A DNA stretch of 42,244 nucleotides from Pseudomonadota bacterium (GCA_026390435.1 JAPLFY010000121.1:1-42244); one strand, 5' to 3'; positions 1-9,258 are shown, counted from the stretch's first letter. The notes: generated from the letters alone by a model not told the origin. Program-made: numbers and translations.

Positions 1-165
<165 letters not shown>

Positions 166-200
166 GAAGTAGTTTAACTCTCATTGAGTTGAACGCAGTA

Positions 201-237
201 CAGGCAGCATCCTTTTTGGATGCTGCCTGTTCCTTTT
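201..237 (+). terminator. Rho-independent terminator of the glycine-rich gene
   Basis: A perfect 12-bp stem pairs CAGGCAGCATCC (201-212) with GGATGCTGCCTG (218-229) around a five-T loop. A T-rich tail follows (230-237). It lies 36 bases after the stop at 165, in the right orientation to end that transcript. Confidence 0.9.
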
Positions 238-327
238 TAGGCCCATTTCCTTACTAAAAAGAATTCCAGCTTTTTCCTCCTGCGTTCAAAGTAGGATAAA
301 CAACATCGCCTCACTCAGGCGCACGCC

Positions 328-2325
328 TCAGACATATTCAGCGGCAAGACCAAAGCGCAGTGCCAAATCAGTGAAACTGGTCGGTTCCTTGCTAATCACA
401 TGGTCAAACGCAGCCGCATGCTCTAGGCCGCCGTCATCATAATCCGTGGCCAACAGCACGCGGGTGTGAGATGCACGACTCTTCACGGCCTTGCCGACGT
501 CCAGTCCATCGTAGCGATTGCTATTGTCGAAATGGAAGTCGGTCACCACGCAGGCGAAGCTATGCACTAAGCCTGGATCCTCGTTCATCGCCTCAAACAA
601 TTCCTCTGGGCTGGCGAAACCAAATACAAGCGCATCTGCGCCGAGAGCCTCCATCCATGCCTCGAGCATGAAGATGTTATCTTCCACAATGGCGACAGAT
701 GGCTTGAGACTCTCCGTCGGTGCAGATAGCAGATTGTGTCGCTCAAAATCTTTCGATGCTTGCAGCGAACTCTTCCCGACTAAGTCACACTGAAAATTTT
801 CATCGTCATCTTTCTGATTGGAGAAATCGCACGCCAGTGCGGAGCTATGCGGCGGTAGATCTATATCCAGCGATGAGTCCAAAACGTGGGCCTTCGGCAA
901 CGTCAAACGAAACTCTACAAAACCGTTTGGATAAGCCAGATTCTGAGCCGATCTACAGTAAATGTCACCTCCGTGAGCCAGCACCACCTTCTTGGCTATG
1001 GCCAAGCCAAGGCCGGTGCCACCCTTTTTGCCCCTACTGAAGTAGGCGTCGAATATTTTGTTTAGATCTGAAGCTGGAATCAGCGATCCAGAATTACCGA
1101 CACAAAACTCAATATAGTCGGGCCTATCAATCGTCTCAAGCCAGAGGCTGGCACCACCACTGATAGCCTGGAGAGCATTGCCGATAATATTGGAAAAGAC
1201 CCTACCTACTCTACGCGTGTCTACAACCACCATATGACGATGGGCGAGCCGGACCTCTAACTGAACGTCCGGGCTCGGAAATTGCCTAAATGCATTGATC
1301 ACGGCCTCCTCAATTAGTTTCGATGGACTCGCATCTTGCGTGACCAAATTTGCCGATGGTGAGCGGACTTCTAAAAGATCTGCAAGCATCCCATTTACAG
1401 CTTCTAAAGAACGATCAATTTCAGGACCAACCTTTGCTGCTATTTTTTTATAGTTCGCCGCATCATTCGCCCGTGCCAACATACCTAAGTAAGTTTTGAG
1501 CATCGAAAAAGGCTTGCGCACGTCATGAGCAACCATCGCCGTGGTATCAGCAATGGCCTGGTAGACTAATGCATCAGCTAAAGACACCTGCAGAGCCTGA
1601 ATCTTTTCGATGTGATGGGCACTAGTATCAGTTAAAATTTTGACCTCTGACACAACATGCCCAGCATACGACTCAATAATCACAGGTTGGCCAAGTAACA
1701 TATGCTCCGCCGCCGCCCCTAGCTGCGTTGCTAAACCGTTAAGCGGACCAACAAGACGGCTTTCAAAGACCCGAGCCGTTACATAGGCGACGATAATCGC
1801 TGCGAGCACAAATACAACCATCCGACACAGTAGGCCGACGATAATGGCAACATCCACAGCCTGATCTACCGTCCACGTTACTTCTGCAAGATAGTGACGA
1901 TGCCCGGCATCGTAAAATAGCGCCGAGCGCTCAACGGAGCATTTACTGGCGCCAAAAAAAGAGAACCACGTTAATGGGACCACCACGCAGGTCAATTCCT
2001 TCGACTGAGCTGATCCGCTAATCTGCCTTGCAAAGGGTGGACTTATCTCGATCGCTAAACCATTTCGCAGCACAAGTCTGAACTGCCTGGTACCAATAAT
2101 TTGCGAAAGATCCTGCAAGCCAATTCGAATATCCTTAGCCTCACCCCGAAGAAGCTCGCTACGAAAGCGAGCCATGGTTGCGTCCACTATGGCAACACGG
2201 TAGTTAGCTTCTTGCTCCCACTTAGACAAAAGGCTTTGCCGGGCAAATCCACATCCGAGCACTAAACCGATCACCGTAAGAATGATTGCCTGAAACCTAA
2301 CTAGACCACGCGTCGTATTGATCAT
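328..2325 (-). CDS. Membrane-bound hybrid sensor histidine kinase with C-terminal receiver domain
   Basis: 665 residues. A membrane helix lies at about 9-28, an extracytoplasmic sensor region of no recognised family at 30-155, and a second helix at 158-182. The dimerisation domain has its phospho-accepting His267 in the motif AHDVRKP. The ATPase domain has the N box around Asn383, the G1 region with NSG instead of the usual DxG (410-413), the F box FDAYFSR near 425-431, and G box GGTGLGLA near 435-442. After a linker, residues 542-665 form a receiver domain with acceptor Asp596, Thr627 and Lys646. A phosphorelay from His267 to Asp596 is expected; no output regulator is nearby. ATG 2325-2323 overlaps the stop of the upstream binding-protein gene by four bases, so the two are almost certainly co-translated. 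Confidence 0.92.
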   Translation of the reverse strand: MINTTRGLVRFQAIILTVIGLVLGCGFARQSLLSKWEQEANYRVAIVDATMARFRSELLRGEAKDIRIGLQDLSQIIGTRQFRLVLRNGLAIEISPPFARQISGSAQSKELTCVVVPLTWFSFFGASKCSVERSALFYDAGHRHYLAEVTWTVDQAVDVAIIVGLLCRMVVFVLAAIIVAYVTARVFESRLVGPLNGLATQLGAAAEHMLLGQPVIIESYAGHVVSEVKILTDTSAHHIEKIQALQVSLADALVYQAIADTTAMVAHDVRKPFSMLKTYLGMLARANDAANYKKIAAKVGPEIDRSLEAVNGMLADLLEVRSPSANLVTQDASPSKLIEEAVINAFRQFPSPDVQLEVRLAHRHMVVVDTRRVGRVFSNIIGNALQAISGGASLWLETIDRPDYIEFCVGNSGSLIPASDLNKIFDAYFSRGKKGGTGLGLAIAKKVVLAHGGDIYCRSAQNLAYPNGFVEFRLTLPKAHVLDSSLDIDLPPHSSALACDFSNQKDDDENFQCDLVGKSSLQASKDFERHNLLSAPTESLKPSVAIVEDNIFMLEAWMEALGADALVFGFASPEELFEAMNEDPGLVHSFACVVTDFHFDNSNRYDGLDVGKAVKSRASHTRVLLATDYDDGGLEHAAAFDHVISKEPTSFTDLALRFGLAAEYV

Positions 2326-3857
2326 AAAGCACCTGCCTGACAGGCTCTAACTACAGAGACATCCTGAAACTGTTCACCTGACGTGCGAGATCTGACTGAT
2401 TCCATGTCCACACACGGATTCGCTAGGTAGCTCATGCGCTGAAAAGCTAATGGAATCAGATAAGGATCTTCACCTACTTTTGCCTCTAACACATTGATTT
2501 TAGCGGCACGCTCCTGTTCGCTGGCGCTACGTTCGATAGCATTAATGTCCTGGTCATATCTGGCAGATGATTTGGGGGTAAAATCTAAAAGTGAATTTGA
2601 TCCGTAGAAATTGCGCAAGTTAAGCTCGGGCGAAATCGTGAGCCCAAACGAAGCTACTGCAGCATCAAATGTTCGATTCTGAAAGCGAGTAATGAACTCT
2701 GACTTGGCAAGTCGCTTTGCGCGCACCGGCAGTCCAAAGATACGTAAAGACCGACGGAGTTCCGCGAGGAAGGCCTGACCCACCTGACCTTCAATGTAAA
2801 TTAGCTCGACGACAGAATGTAAATTAGTCGTTTTTACGCATCCCTGCGCAGTATCCGAAGCATCCGGAAGAGTTCCCGCCGTTTGTGGCGGCACTACACC
2901 AAACGCGGCACTCATCATGGTCTCAACATCATTTGATGTAGCGGCGATCAAAGAGCGACGGTCCACGGAGCGGCTGAGGCACTTGCGCATGGAACGACTC
3001 AGTGTACCGGCCAGGTTATCTCCTAAGGCCAAAAACCAGAGTCTTGAATACCCCAACGACTCAACCACAGACTCACGAGATGCCGTCTCCATCGCCGCCC
3101 GCCTCGGTACGACATCGACTAGACCAGCCGAAAATGCCTGTTCCGCCTCTCGCATGTGTTCATACAGCTTGAAATATACGTGATCTGGGCTAAGTGCTTT
3201 AAGGAGTGGATGGCCAGAGACTTTCTCCAGCATTGGCAGTCGATCTGGAGAGCCAGAGACTTTTAGACGGTATGGGCCTAGTCCTACGGTTGTCGACAGT
3301 TCTGTGCCTTGACTTGCTGGCAATATGGAGGCCTCTAGTCCAGCAAGTGCAGGTAAAAATGCACTCGATGAATGCCTAAGAACGACTTCGAAAACATCAT
3401 CAGATAAACAAGAAATCTTGGTAATGTTATAGCTCCAGCTAAATTGAGTGCCCAATTTAAGAAGACGCTGAAAAGTCGCCAGTACATCCCCGCACTCTAG
3501 CTTCATGCCACTGTGAAATTCGAGCCCACGATCAAGATTAAAAGTGTAAGTACGTCCGCTGACATTGACGCTCCATGATGAAGCGACACCCGAGTATAAA
3601 TTTCCCTGATAATCTTCTGACACCAGCCCCATGTGGACCGATGTCAAAATGGTGAATGTGCTCACATCAGCGTACTGAAATACACTTAGCTTCTCTGGCA
3701 GCGATGATAGAGCAAATCGCATGTCTCGCGACGTCAGCGAAGCCTGGAAAGGGACGGTTCCATTGGCAGCAACTTTTCTAGAAAAGAAAACTAGCGTCAC
3801 GGCACAACCGACCAAGATGCAAACGATAGCTGACTTGCACGAGAAATATTTAGGCAT
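2322..3857 (-). CDS. Family 5 (peptide/oligopeptide-type) extracytoplasmic solute-binding protein
   Basis: 511 residues resembling SBP_bac_5 proteins such as OppA/DppA. The N-terminal part shows the family pattern: an early SVHMGLV segment, a tested-solution segment GVASSWSV, then FNLDRGLEFHSG. The N-terminus is hydrophobic (about 10-27) and contains LVGC (15-18), which could be a lipobox, but the hydrophobic stretch continues past the Cys, so a plain signal peptide or anchor is equally possible. ATG at 3857 has an AGGAG box six bases upstream. Permease and ATPase genes are absent on both sides. The only partner is the hybrid kinase, overlapping by ATGA, so a ligand-sensing role rather than transport is inferred. 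Confidence 0.88.
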   Translation of the reverse strand: MPKYFSCKSAIVCILVGCAVTLVFFSRKVAANGTVPFQASLTSRDMRFALSSLPEKLSVFQYADVSTFTILTSVHMGLVSEDYQGNLYSGVASSWSVNVSGRTYTFNLDRGLEFHSGMKLECGDVLATFQRLLKLGTQFSWSYNITKISCLSDDVFEVVLRHSSSAFLPALAGLEASILPASQGTELSTTVGLGPYRLKVSGSPDRLPMLEKVSGHPLLKALSPDHVYFKLYEHMREAEQAFSAGLVDVVPRRAAMETASRESVVESLGYSRLWFLALGDNLAGTLSRSMRKCLSRSVDRRSLIAATSNDVETMMSAAFGVVPPQTAGTLPDASDTAQGCVKTTNLHSVVELIYIEGQVGQAFLAELRRSLRIFGLPVRAKRLAKSEFITRFQNRTFDAAVASFGLTISPELNLRNFYGSNSLLDFTPKSSARYDQDINAIERSASEQERAAKINVLEAKVGEDPYLIPLAFQRMSYLANPCVDMESVRSRTSGEQFQDVSVVRACQAGAL

Positions 3858-3895
3858 GGGTCACTCCTGAAATAAACCTAGCTGCATCCACTCGC

Positions 3896-3926
3896 AAAAA
3901 AACACTGGCCGATTGGCCAGTGTTTT
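3896..3926 (-). terminator. Hairpin with T-tract in the leader of the binding-protein/kinase operon
   Basis: AAAACACTGGCC (3899-3910) pairs perfectly with GGCCAGTGTTTT (3915-3926) around GATT. On the minus strand the stem is followed by seven T residues (complement of 3896-3902), the classic intrinsic-terminator form. On the plus strand the tail is only four T. It lies 39 bases upstream of the minus-strand start at 3857, and no convincing minus-strand gene lies further upstream, so it may be a leader attenuator. Confidence 0.8.
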
Positions 3927-4102
3927 CCCTTCTGCAATTAGCGAGCCACTTTTAACCAATGAAATGACTGGTTTTTTCGCCTAAAAAGATATTTAGTCGG
4001 TAAACTTTTGGACCCGCGAAGGTAGCAAAAGTGGACCGAGCGGCAACTACCAACATGACCAAGATTTGTTTATAGGCTCGTCGCATAAGGCTATTGGGGC
4101 GG

Positions 4103-4131
4103 TTGCCCAGCCTCAGACTAAGACGTATAAT
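4103..4131 (+). promoter_or_regulatory. Sigma-70-type promoter of the RND operon
   Basis: TTGCCC (4103-4108) and a perfect TATAAT (4126-4131) are separated by exactly 17 bases. Transcription would start near 4138, giving a leader of about 75 bases before the ATG at 4215. A small inverted repeat, GGGC-GGTT-GCCC (4097-4108), covers the -35 box and could be an operator. The 17-base spacer does not suit a MerR/CueR-type regulator, which usually needs 19-20. Confidence 0.7.
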
Positions 4132-4214
4132 ATTATAAATATTAGATTTTTTACGAGACCAGTGTAAGTCGGAAGGCATTCCTTCATACGCTAGGCCACC
4201 GCTGCGAAAATCTC

Positions 4215-7200
4215 ATGCTTAATTCATTCATACGCTTTTCTCTCCGGCACCGGTTCACCGTCTTACTTAGCGTATGCGGATTAGTTCTTTATGGCCTATG
4301 GATCATCACAAAGCTGCCGGTAGACGTCTTTCCCAACCTAAATCGGCCGACGGTCACTATACTTTCGGAAGCGCATGGGCTTGCCCCTGAGGAAGTAGAA
4401 ACATTAGTAACACTTCCGATAGAGACCACGCTCAACGGAACCCCTGGCATACTGCGCATTAGGTCCTCGAGCGGCATCGGCATCTCCATCGTCCATGTCG
4501 AATTTGATTGGGATACTGAGATATTTCGAAACCGGCAACTGATCGCCGAACGGCTACAGCTGCTGCAAGGGCGACTGCCAAAACTTGTGCAACCTATGAT
4601 GGGTCCCGTTACATCAATCATGGGCGAGATTGAATTCGTCGGTCTCACCAGCTCGGATAGTGCTCAATCACCTATGGATCTGCGCACACTCGCTGATTGG
4701 ACGATACGCCCCCGACTCATGACGATACCTGGCATCAGTCAGGTGGTAGTGATGGGGGGTGAGGTCAAACAATACCAAATCCTAGTGTCCACCGAGCGAC
4801 TGCAAAAGCGGGCTGTCTCGCTAGAAGAGTTGCAGCACGCCCTTGCCGAGATCAGCGAAAATACCACCGGAGGATTCATCGATCTGGACGGTAAGGAATA
4901 TCTCATCCGACCATTGGCGAGAGTGTCTAGCATAGCAGACATAGAAAACTCATTAGTCGGCATGCACTTCGGACAACCGGTCCTGGTCAAGGACGTAGCC
5001 GAGGTTCGTATAGGAGCCAAAAGTAAGCGGGGAGAAGCATCGATTAATGCACGTCCCTCAGTGATACTCACCATTCAAAAACAACCCAATGCCAGCACTA
5101 TCGACCTGACTAGACAAATAGACGCAGACCTGGCGGAAATACAAAAAACATTACCAAAAGGTGTGCATATCGAAGGAGAGCTCTTCAAACAGGCTAACTT
5201 CATTGAGGCTTCGATTGCTAATGTACAGGGGGCGTTGCGGGACGGCATCGGCATCGTCGCCTTAATCTTATTCTTTTTTCTGCTCAATTTGCGCACTACA
5301 TCCATTACTCTTGTAGTTATCCCGCTGTCACTACTCATCACAGCCATTGTCTTCCACTTCCTTGGTCTTAGCATTAACACCATGACGCTGGGTGGTCTCG
5401 CTGTAGCAATTGGCGAACTGGTCGATGATGCCATTGTTGACGTAGAAAATGTCTTCCGTCGGCTGAAAGAAAATCGCCGCGCCGCATCGCCGCTATCACC
5501 GCTAAAAGTAATTTATGAGGCATCCAGCGAGGTCCGCAACTCGATTGTATTCTCCACCATCATTGTCGTACTGGTATTCATACCACTGTTCGCTCTCGGT
5601 GGTATTGAAGGACGCCTATTCGTGCCACTGGGCATTGCCTATATCATCTCAATATTAGCTTCCCTCGTCGTTTCCATCAGCGTGACCCCAGTGCTGTGTT
5701 CCTATATTTTACCAAAATCCAAAGCGATGGATGAACAGTCTGACGGGGCCCTAGTGCGGACTCTTAAAGCCACCGCGATGCGATGTCTTAACGTGGCATT
5801 GCCAAGGCCCAAAGCCGTCATTTTTATCTGCCTACTCATGTTAACGGGAGCCTTGGCTTTACTCCCATCAATGGGCCGAAATTTTCTCCCCGATTTTAAT
5901 GAAGGTACGGCCACAATTGGCGTCGCAGCAGCACCAGGAATATCTCTTGCGGCATCAAATGCATTAGGTGCAAGCATGGAAAAAGCCATGCTATCGATAC
6001 CGGAGGTAAAGTCTACGGTCAGACGTACCGGGCGTGCCGAAATGGATGAACATGCCGAGGGTGTGCACTGGAGCGAAATCGACGTCGATTTCAAGCCTGG
6101 AGGCAGACCCAGGCCAGCCGTCATAAAAGAACTACGCGAAAAAATTGAGGCTGTAGGCGATGTCTACGTGAATGTGGGCCAGCCAATTAGCCATAGGCTG
6201 GATCATTTGCTCTCTGGCGTGAGAGCCCAAATAGCCATCAAAGTTTTCGGACCGGATCTGAGTGAGCTGCGCCGCTTAGGCGGAGAGATCCAAGATGTTA
6301 TGAAAGACATCCCCGGCTTAGTCGATCTACAAACAGAGCCCTTGACTCTGATTCCGCAGATGAAAATTGCAGTAAACCGCGAACAGGCTAACGCCTATGG
6401 AATTCGGGCTGGCACGCTAGCTGCCGATCTAGAAATCGCTTTGCGCGGCGACGTAGTGACTCAGTTTCTTGAGAATCAAAAGATATACGATGTATTTATG
6501 CGTCTGGACGACAAGTCTCGCTCAACACCTAAAAGCATTGGATCTACTGTAGTAAAAATCCTCCCCAGTGGTCAGAGCATTCGCGTTGGTGATGTAGCGC
6601 AAGTTTACCAGGGCACCGGACCAAACATGATCAATCGCGAAGATATGCAACGACGCTTTGTTATTTCTGCTAATTCACAAGACCGTGACCTCGCTAGCCT
6701 AGTCAATGAAATCACCAAAAAGATCAGCAACAATGTGCCGCTTCCAGAAGGCTACTTCATCAAGATGGGCGGTCAATTCGAAAGTCAGCAGCAAGCATCT
6801 CGACGGATCCTGCTTTTAGGTATCTTGTCTCTCTTGGCAATTTTCGTAGTCCTATATGCCCACTTTGGTTCAGCAGTTTTAAGCCTCCAAATTATGCTCA
6901 ACGTACCGCTGGCGCTTATTGGAAGTATCGTAGCAATATACCTATCCGAACGAACACTTTCGGTAGCAACCCTCATCGCCTTCGTGACTCTATGTGGCAT
7001 TGCCACGCGCAACGGCATCATGATGATTTCTCACTACCTCCACCTGCTGAGTGAAGAAGGAGAGAAATTCAGCAAAGAGATGGTCATTCGTGGTTCCTTG
7101 GAACGACTGGTTCCCGTATTAATGACGGCATCAACTGCCGCACTTGCGCTCATCCCTTTATTATTCTCACGTGGTGAGCCCGGCAAAGAGATTCTCTACC

Positions 7201-7349
7201 CCGTCGCTGTCGTAATCGTCGGCGGACTGCTCTCGTCAACCATCCTTGATCTTATAGTTACGCCAACGGTATTTTTCAGATTCGGCCGCAGTGCTGCAGA
7301 AGCCTATGTAAAGCGCAAAGAAACGTCAAAGGCAGGAGATATTTTATGA
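4215..7349 (+). CDS. RND heavy-metal efflux pump, CusA/CzcA family inner-membrane transporter
   Basis: 1044 residues, the normal length of the heavy-metal RND family. The N-terminus has the family hallmark LPVDVFPNLNRP after the first membrane helix. TM4 carries the acidic proton-relay pattern IGELVDDAIVDVEN (about 404-417). The periplasmic loop includes GRAEMDEHAEGVHWSEID, with two histidines. The subfamily looks CusA/CzcA-like but I cannot assign the metal. No strong Shine-Dalgarno precedes ATG 4215, but the start matches the family and follows promoter 4103-4131. It overlaps the next gene by four bases (ATGA at 7346). It should work with an adaptor and the channel at 7800, but no adaptor gene is in the operon. 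Confidence 0.93.
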   Translation: MLNSFIRFSLRHRFTVLLSVCGLVLYGLWIITKLPVDVFPNLNRPTVTILSEAHGLAPEEVETLVTLPIETTLNGTPGILRIRSSSGIGISIVHVEFDWDTEIFRNRQLIAERLQLLQGRLPKLVQPMMGPVTSIMGEIEFVGLTSSDSAQSPMDLRTLADWTIRPRLMTIPGISQVVVMGGEVKQYQILVSTERLQKRAVSLEELQHALAEISENTTGGFIDLDGKEYLIRPLARVSSIADIENSLVGMHFGQPVLVKDVAEVRIGAKSKRGEASINARPSVILTIQKQPNASTIDLTRQIDADLAEIQKTLPKGVHIEGELFKQANFIEASIANVQGALRDGIGIVALILFFFLLNLRTTSITLVVIPLSLLITAIVFHFLGLSINTMTLGGLAVAIGELVDDAIVDVENVFRRLKENRRAASPLSPLKVIYEASSEVRNSIVFSTIIVVLVFIPLFALGGIEGRLFVPLGIAYIISILASLVVSISVTPVLCSYILPKSKAMDEQSDGALVRTLKATAMRCLNVALPRPKAVIFICLLMLTGALALLPSMGRNFLPDFNEGTATIGVAAAPGISLAASNALGASMEKAMLSIPEVKSTVRRTGRAEMDEHAEGVHWSEIDVDFKPGGRPRPAVIKELREKIEAVGDVYVNVGQPISHRLDHLLSGVRAQIAIKVFGPDLSELRRLGGEIQDVMKDIPGLVDLQTEPLTLIPQMKIAVNREQANAYGIRAGTLAADLEIALRGDVVTQFLENQKIYDVFMRLDDKSRSTPKSIGSTVVKILPSGQSIRVGDVAQVYQGTGPNMINREDMQRRFVISANSQDRDLASLVNEITKKISNNVPLPEGYFIKMGGQFESQQQASRRILLLGILSLLAIFVVLYAHFGSAVLSLQIMLNVPLALIGSIVAIYLSERTLSVATLIAFVTLCGIATRNGIMMISHYLHLLSEEGEKFSKEMVIRGSLERLVPVLMTASTAALALIPLLFSRGEPGKEILYPVAVVIVGGLLSSTILDLIVTPTVFFRFGRSAAEAYVKRKETSKAGDIL

Positions 7350-7798
7350 AATTAGGTCATTTTATTGTTGGACTAGCCATGTCACTAAGTGCACATGCAT
7401 TTGCGCACGACGAGGGACACGGACCTAAATTAAGCGATGCAGGAAAATACGGCGGCCTTGTTTCTCCAGTGATCGATATGAAAGAGGCGGCGAAAGGCAC
7501 TCATGCCGCGGTTGTTTATAAAGCAGAACTGGTCCGGACGGCCGACGGGAAAGTGCGGCTCTATCTTTACGACCAGCAAATGGCGCCTATTGACACGAAG
7601 TCCGCCGTAACATCAGTCAAAGGTTTTCTCGAAGTCAAAGTGAAAGGCAAATATAAGCAGGAGCCATTCAGCCTGACTTTAGATGGTAAATCCTTTGTTG
7701 GACTAGCTCCGAAGAGCACATCAAAACCCTTTAATATCGACTTTCACATCAAAGAAGCCGGCCGCGAACTTCTGACTGCATTTGATAATCTAGACTAA
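7346..7798 (+). CDS. Small exported His-containing protein of the RND operon
   Basis: 150 residues with a clear signal peptide (hydrophobic 6-15, AHAFA at 16-20). Cleavage after Ala20 would leave a mature protein starting His-Asp-Glu-Gly-His-Gly-Pro, a possible metal site. The rest is a lysine-rich beta-type domain of about 120 residues. From memory it resembles small periplasmic domains found free or as N-terminal extensions of adaptor proteins in heavy-metal efflux operons, so metal binding or pump loading is inferred. Its ATG overlaps the pump's TGA, indicating coupled translation, and the next ORF starts one base after its stop. No membrane-fusion features (hairpin, lipoyl or barrel domains) are visible, so it is not a conventional adaptor. 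Confidence 0.75.
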   Translation: MKLGHFIVGLAMSLSAHAFAHDEGHGPKLSDAGKYGGLVSPVIDMKEAAKGTHAAVVYKAELVRTADGKVRLYLYDQQMAPIDTKSAVTSVKGFLEVKVKGKYKQEPFSLTLDGKSFVGLAPKSTSKPFNIDFHIKEAGRELLTAFDNLD

Positions 7799-7799
7799 C

Positions 7800-9074
7800 A
7801 TGACAGGTACCATGACGATGATCCGGACTATAGGAAGGTCCATAATTTTAACTGGGAGCATCGTCCTGAGCTACCTAGCTCAGGCCGAGATTGTCACTTA
7901 CGATGACTTACCGCGCTTGGTTCGGAGCAAAAATAGGTTGGTGCAAGCAAGCACCGCCAACGCCTCAGCAATGGAAGTTAGAAGCAGCTTCCTCTCGCAA
8001 TCATTTTTGCCCAAAATCTCTGCCACTACTGGAACTCAGCTACTAGAAACCAAATCGCTCACGTCGCACCCGATACAAGCCTATAGGATTGAGAGTTACA
8101 TAAATGTTTACAACGGTGGGCGTGATGAGCTTGAGGAAAAGATACGCGAGACGGTGCACCAGGCCGCTACGATTGAAATTAACCGCGACCTGACGCAGCA
8201 ACTCCTCGTCGCAAGGCGGCTTTATTGGCGGATTCTATCGATTCAGCAGCTAATTGAGCTGCAAGAGCAGGCTCTCGCCCGAAATATCGAGCACATTAAG
8301 GCGGCTAAGCAAAGAATTGCTGCCGGTGTGGCGACGCGTTCAGACCTTTTACAATTTGAATTACAGGGCACTACTTTAACTCAAGACGTAAAGCGCGCGA
8401 TGCTCGACCTTGACGTAGCCAAAAATCAGTTAACCATCACGATCGGCGTAAGCGATCACTCCGACATGCAGATCAAGGGATCTTTAATCCATCCACCGCA
8501 CCTCGAACTAAGAAACTCCCAAATAAATCCAGCAAATCTTCCAGAAATAGCAGCGCTGAAGAAACGAAAGAATGCTCTCGAACTAGAGGCCGAGAAGTTC
8601 AATACAGCCTGGGCTCCACAATTAGATGTCTATTCCGACTTTGGTCAGCCTACCTACATTGACCGCGATGGTCGTGTGGGCAGCGAGAGAGTCGAATGGT
8701 TTCTCGGACTGCGGATTAAGCTCGATTTATCTGACTCAGTGACTGATAAAAAAGACGCGACTGCTAAACGCCTGCTTGCCCAAGCGGCAGACCTTAGGGC
8801 TGATAATCAATTACAGCAAGTGCAAGTACTCCAACACGAATTACAGCATGAGCTACCGCTCCAACACGAACTATTACACGATGCGGACACGACATCGATG
8901 CAAGCTGAGCAGCTGATGAAGCTCACAATGGACGAATACAACCGGGGAGTTAAAAACGGTACCGAACTTTTGGCCGCAGCTCAGCAACTCCTAGCGGTAC
9001 AAAAGCGCGGCATCGAGCAACGGCGGGACTACTACATAACCCGGTCAGAACTACTGTCACTGCTGGGGAATTAG
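7800..9074 (+). CDS. TolC-family outer-membrane efflux channel (CusC/CzcC-like)
   Basis: 424 residues with a signal peptide ending near AQA (27-29). The two-fold repeated alpha-helical pattern of OEP proteins is visible: helices around 130-215 with RIAAGVATRSDLLQFE, and the second half with the equivalent YNRGVKNGTELLAAAQQLL at 380-398. It would form the outer-membrane channel for the pump at 4215. The ATG at 7800 follows the upstream stop by one base; ATG 7812, with AGGT just upstream, is an alternative start. Residues 344-360 are a low-complexity LQHEL-type repeat encoded by two 12-base identical blocks 30 bases apart (8829-8840, 8859-8870). This probably lengthens a helix and is unusual for the family. 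Confidence 0.88.
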   Translation: MTGTMTMIRTIGRSIILTGSIVLSYLAQAEIVTYDDLPRLVRSKNRLVQASTANASAMEVRSSFLSQSFLPKISATTGTQLLETKSLTSHPIQAYRIESYINVYNGGRDELEEKIRETVHQAATIEINRDLTQQLLVARRLYWRILSIQQLIELQEQALARNIEHIKAAKQRIAAGVATRSDLLQFELQGTTLTQDVKRAMLDLDVAKNQLTITIGVSDHSDMQIKGSLIHPPHLELRNSQINPANLPEIAALKKRKNALELEAEKFNTAWAPQLDVYSDFGQPTYIDRDGRVGSERVEWFLGLRIKLDLSDSVTDKKDATAKRLLAQAADLRADNQLQQVQVLQHELQHELPLQHELLHDADTTSMQAEQLMKLTMDEYNRGVKNGTELLAAAQQLLAVQKRGIEQRRDYYITRSELLSLLGN

Positions 9075-9208
9075 CTAACGCCTCAGGGCGCACACCCTCC
9101 CCTAAGTTTGGGCTAGTTCTTGCACAAGGATCGTAGCGGTGAATGTCTCACCGTGTAGGCTACCGATTCACAAAGCTTTGCCAGCGCGCGTGACGGTGAA
9201 ATTCTGAC

Positions 9209-9231
9209 AGGTGTCAAATCCCTCGACACCT
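9209..9231. repeat. Inverted repeat in the leader of the small helical gene
   Basis: AGGTGTC (9209-9215) and GACACCT (9225-9231) form a 7-bp inverted repeat with a 9-base centre, 28 bases before the start at 9259. It could be an operator or an mRNA hairpin near the ribosome-binding site. No confident promoter was found with it. Confidence 0.5.
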
Positions 9232-9258
9232 CCACCACTCGATTCAGGAGTATCTTTC

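Larger units (their letters stand above)
3858..4214. other. 357-base divergent intergenic region
   Basis: This separates the minus-strand binding-protein operon from the plus-strand RND operon. It contains the ribosome-binding site of the former (AGGAG in minus orientation, about 3864-3868), the terminator-like hairpin 3896-3926 and a plus-strand promoter at 4103-4131. I found no clear minus-strand promoter. A 75-codon minus-strand open frame (3952-4179) runs through the plus-strand promoter and is not credible as a gene. Confidence 0.7.

Noticed and set aside
3952-4179. 75-codon minus-strand open frame
   Set aside because: It runs through a convincing plus-strand promoter (4103-4131), has no ribosome-binding site and no recognisable protein features.
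9211-9258. N-terminal extension from GTG 9211 of the small helical protein
   Set aside because: No ribosome-binding site, overlaps a palindrome, and ATG 9259 has AGGAG at good distance.
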